Both the position numbers and the translations under genes were made by a program. A stretch of 64,000 bases of DNA from Yponomeuta sedellus. Its lineage: Eukaryota > Arthropoda > Insecta > Lepidoptera > Yponomeutidae. Positions 62,861 to 64,000 of the stretch are shown here, one piece after another. Every line of letters starts with the position of its first letter. Position 1 is the stretch's first letter. The stretch spans positions 23,313,488 to 23,377,487 of the forward strand of contig OW203726.1 in NCBI GenBank assembly GCA_934045075.1. The letters are read 5' to 3'. The notes under the pieces were generated by a model. The model was not told the DNA's origin and did not search any database. It was given only the letters and a program-made list of their open reading frames with translations.

Positions 62861-63115
62861 TACTTCAAGTTATCCAGCTAGTACCGTACTTGCTTTAAGT
62901 TATCTAGCTAGTAGAAGACTTACTTTAAGTTATCCAGCTAGTACCGTACTTACTTTAAGTTATCTAGCTAGTAGAAGACTTACTTTAAGTTATCCAGCTA
63001 GTACCGTACTTACTTTAGGTTATCTAGCTAGTAGAGGACTTACTTGAAGTTATCTATCTAGTAGATGACTTACTATGCTTAATAGTTTAAAGTTATCCAG
63101 TTCGATCTGCATTAC
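62861..63115. repeat. 30-bp tandem repeat (60-bp higher-order unit)
   Basis: TTATCCAGCTAGTACCGTAC and TTATCTAGCTAGTAGAAGAC alternate, each followed by TTACTTTAAG. Some eight units are clear and the edges are more diverged. The motif also occurs next to the exon copies at 62676-62735 and near 63552, so the array grew from intronic sequence of the duplicated segment. Confidence 0.85.
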
Positions 63116-63239
63116 TTTAAATTATCCAGCTATTAGCGAACTTACTATTAGTTTATCTAGCTAGTAGAGGGCTAAAATCGAGCGAATCGAGCTAATATCG
63201 GACTTACGTTTATCGGACGGACGACTAATCGTTTCTAAA

Positions 63240-63545
63240 ATAATATTGTAACTGTAATTTCCGTGTACAATAATATTCTATCTATCTATCTATCCCAGAA
63301 GAATTATATAAACTTGCCTGAAATGTGCTTCAAAAAATGTGTTGAGTACACTTTGTGCCAAAAGGGCTACCATAACATAAAGGTTTATTTAGATGACAAA
63401 GATGTCTGGAATTAAATCCAGTACAATGCATGAGTTCCATGTATTATTAATGATCTAGACTTTGAAATGGACACCTAGTTTGAATTGTAACGTTCATTAA
63501 GCCGCACTTTTTGCGCTGCTTTGAATAAAACATTTTCGTTTCCAT
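63240..63545 (+). mobile_element. Family G end and LINE family L 3' end with C-terminal codons
   Basis: 63240-63297 is a family G end with a TATC tail. From about 63314 a frame reads NLPEMCFKKCVEYTLCQKGY and HNIKVYLDDKDVWN then stop, the C-terminus of the family L polyprotein. The 3' UTR follows to AATAAAACATTTTCGTTTCC. It separates the intact exon from its decayed copies. Confidence 0.75.
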
Positions 63546-63634
63546 TCATTTCTTACTTGAATTATCCGGCTAGCAGCGAACTTACTTCATATGATCCAGG
63601 ACTCCGCATAGCCAGCCGCTGGCGGTCGGCTCAC

Positions 63635-63719
63635 ACTGCTTGCCGAACCACCGAACCAGTTCGCGCCTCTGTCGCTCCGTCATAGCCTCCAGCTGACTGA
63701 TGCGCTCCTCATAGCTTTC
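63635..63719 (-). CDS. Coding exon of unrecognised gene (right edge, first seen)
   Basis: On the minus strand the acceptor TTCCCTTCCAG is at 63720 and the donor GCAGT|GTGAGC at 63634. 85 nt; enters in phase 1, leaves in phase 2, which fits the exon at 61585-61697 (GT|A gives Val). The frame reads SYEERISQLEAMTERQRRET and GSVVRQA: charged and likely helical, continuing the coiled coil. Upstream exons lie outside the window. Confidence 0.65.
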
Positions 63720-63794
63720 TGGAAGGGAAATATAAGAAAAAATAAGGCCCCCTCAAAGTATGTTTTTTTTTTGATAACATTGTACATTTACATT

Positions 63795-64000
63795 CATCGT
63801 CATCAAACCATTATGTCCCCATCGAGGGGCACGGGTTTCTTCCCTGCGGAAGGTATAGGCCATACTCCACCACGGGGGCCAAGTCTAGAATGGTGGAGGC
63901 TTGCAAGACTAGTGGCTGATCTTGCTGTCAGAAGTTTTCAAGCCGCACTAAGGCCTCTGACTTGGCTTAACGACTGCCATCTATCGACGAGAGCCGGCAC
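63795..64000 (-). repeat. SINE family D, continues past the window
   Basis: CATCGTCATCAAACCATTAT, GAGGGGCACGGGTTTCTTCC and GGCTTAACGACTGCCATCTA. Same subtype as 341-470. Confidence 0.7.

Overview
This is a stretch of insect nuclear DNA, most likely from a moth or butterfly (Lepidoptera). Support for this is indirect: AT-rich intergenic DNA, spliceosomal exons separated by kilobases, dense tRNA-headed SINEs, 3' ends of jockey/CR1-like and RTE-like LINEs, Helitron-like repeats ending in CTAGT, and many short MITEs of kinds common in lepidopteran genomes. No bacterial operons, viral genomes or CRISPR arrays were seen. None of the short open reading frames is a complete cellular gene; the real genes are visible only as exons.

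Genes. (1) A minus-strand gene at the left edge has two in-phase exons (1889-2020, then 1229-1336); I do not recognise the product. (2) A plus-strand gene spans 48460-57499 with four coding exons. Spliced, they give a protein of about 194 residues with a CHCH domain of twin CX9C form, assigned to MIC19/CHCHD3, a MICOS subunit of the mitochondrial inner membrane. (3) A minus-strand gene at the right edge converges on it, with three in-phase exons (63635-63719, 61585-61697, 60902-61083) that give a coiled-coil-like C-terminus I cannot name. Two further possible first exons are at 24499-24567 (+) and 28721-28753 (-); the second has a TATA box and a hydrophobic start like a signal peptide.

Repeats. 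The most striking object is 5456-9781: fourteen complete 296-bp units, each with a tRNA-like sequence carrying A and B boxes and a T5 stop. The units are in exact register and almost identical, and a 14-bp target-site duplication flanks the whole block. The same family (called T here) is scattered through the window in at least fourteen more places, often as inverted (foldback) copies with 10-14 bp duplications and a recurrent breakpoint at the same T-rich site. This looks like LINE-driven retrotransposition with internal (twin) priming.

Other layers, left to right: SINE families A, B, D and E/F (all with tRNA-like B boxes, partly nested); foldback and Harbinger-like MITEs (11.4-12.3 kb, 16.6-17.0 kb, 58.6 kb); a diverged satellite (21.7-23.0 kb); a TTAA-flanked MITE (28.9-29.3 kb); a 139-bp tandem repeat (39.5 kb); a young, internally deleted Ty3/gypsy-like LTR element inserted in a CATA microsatellite (40.7-43.3 kb); a 1.23-kb TAAA microsatellite grown from a SINE tail, with a GC-rich non-LTR insertion in the same SINE (45.2-47.3 kb); a long-TIR transposon with a LINE inside it in the last MIC19 intron (56.0-57.2 kb); and decayed tandem copies of an exon in an intron of the right-edge gene (62.5-63.7 kb).

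Family letters (A, B, C, D, E/F, G, L, T) are local labels for sequences that recur in this window, not database names.
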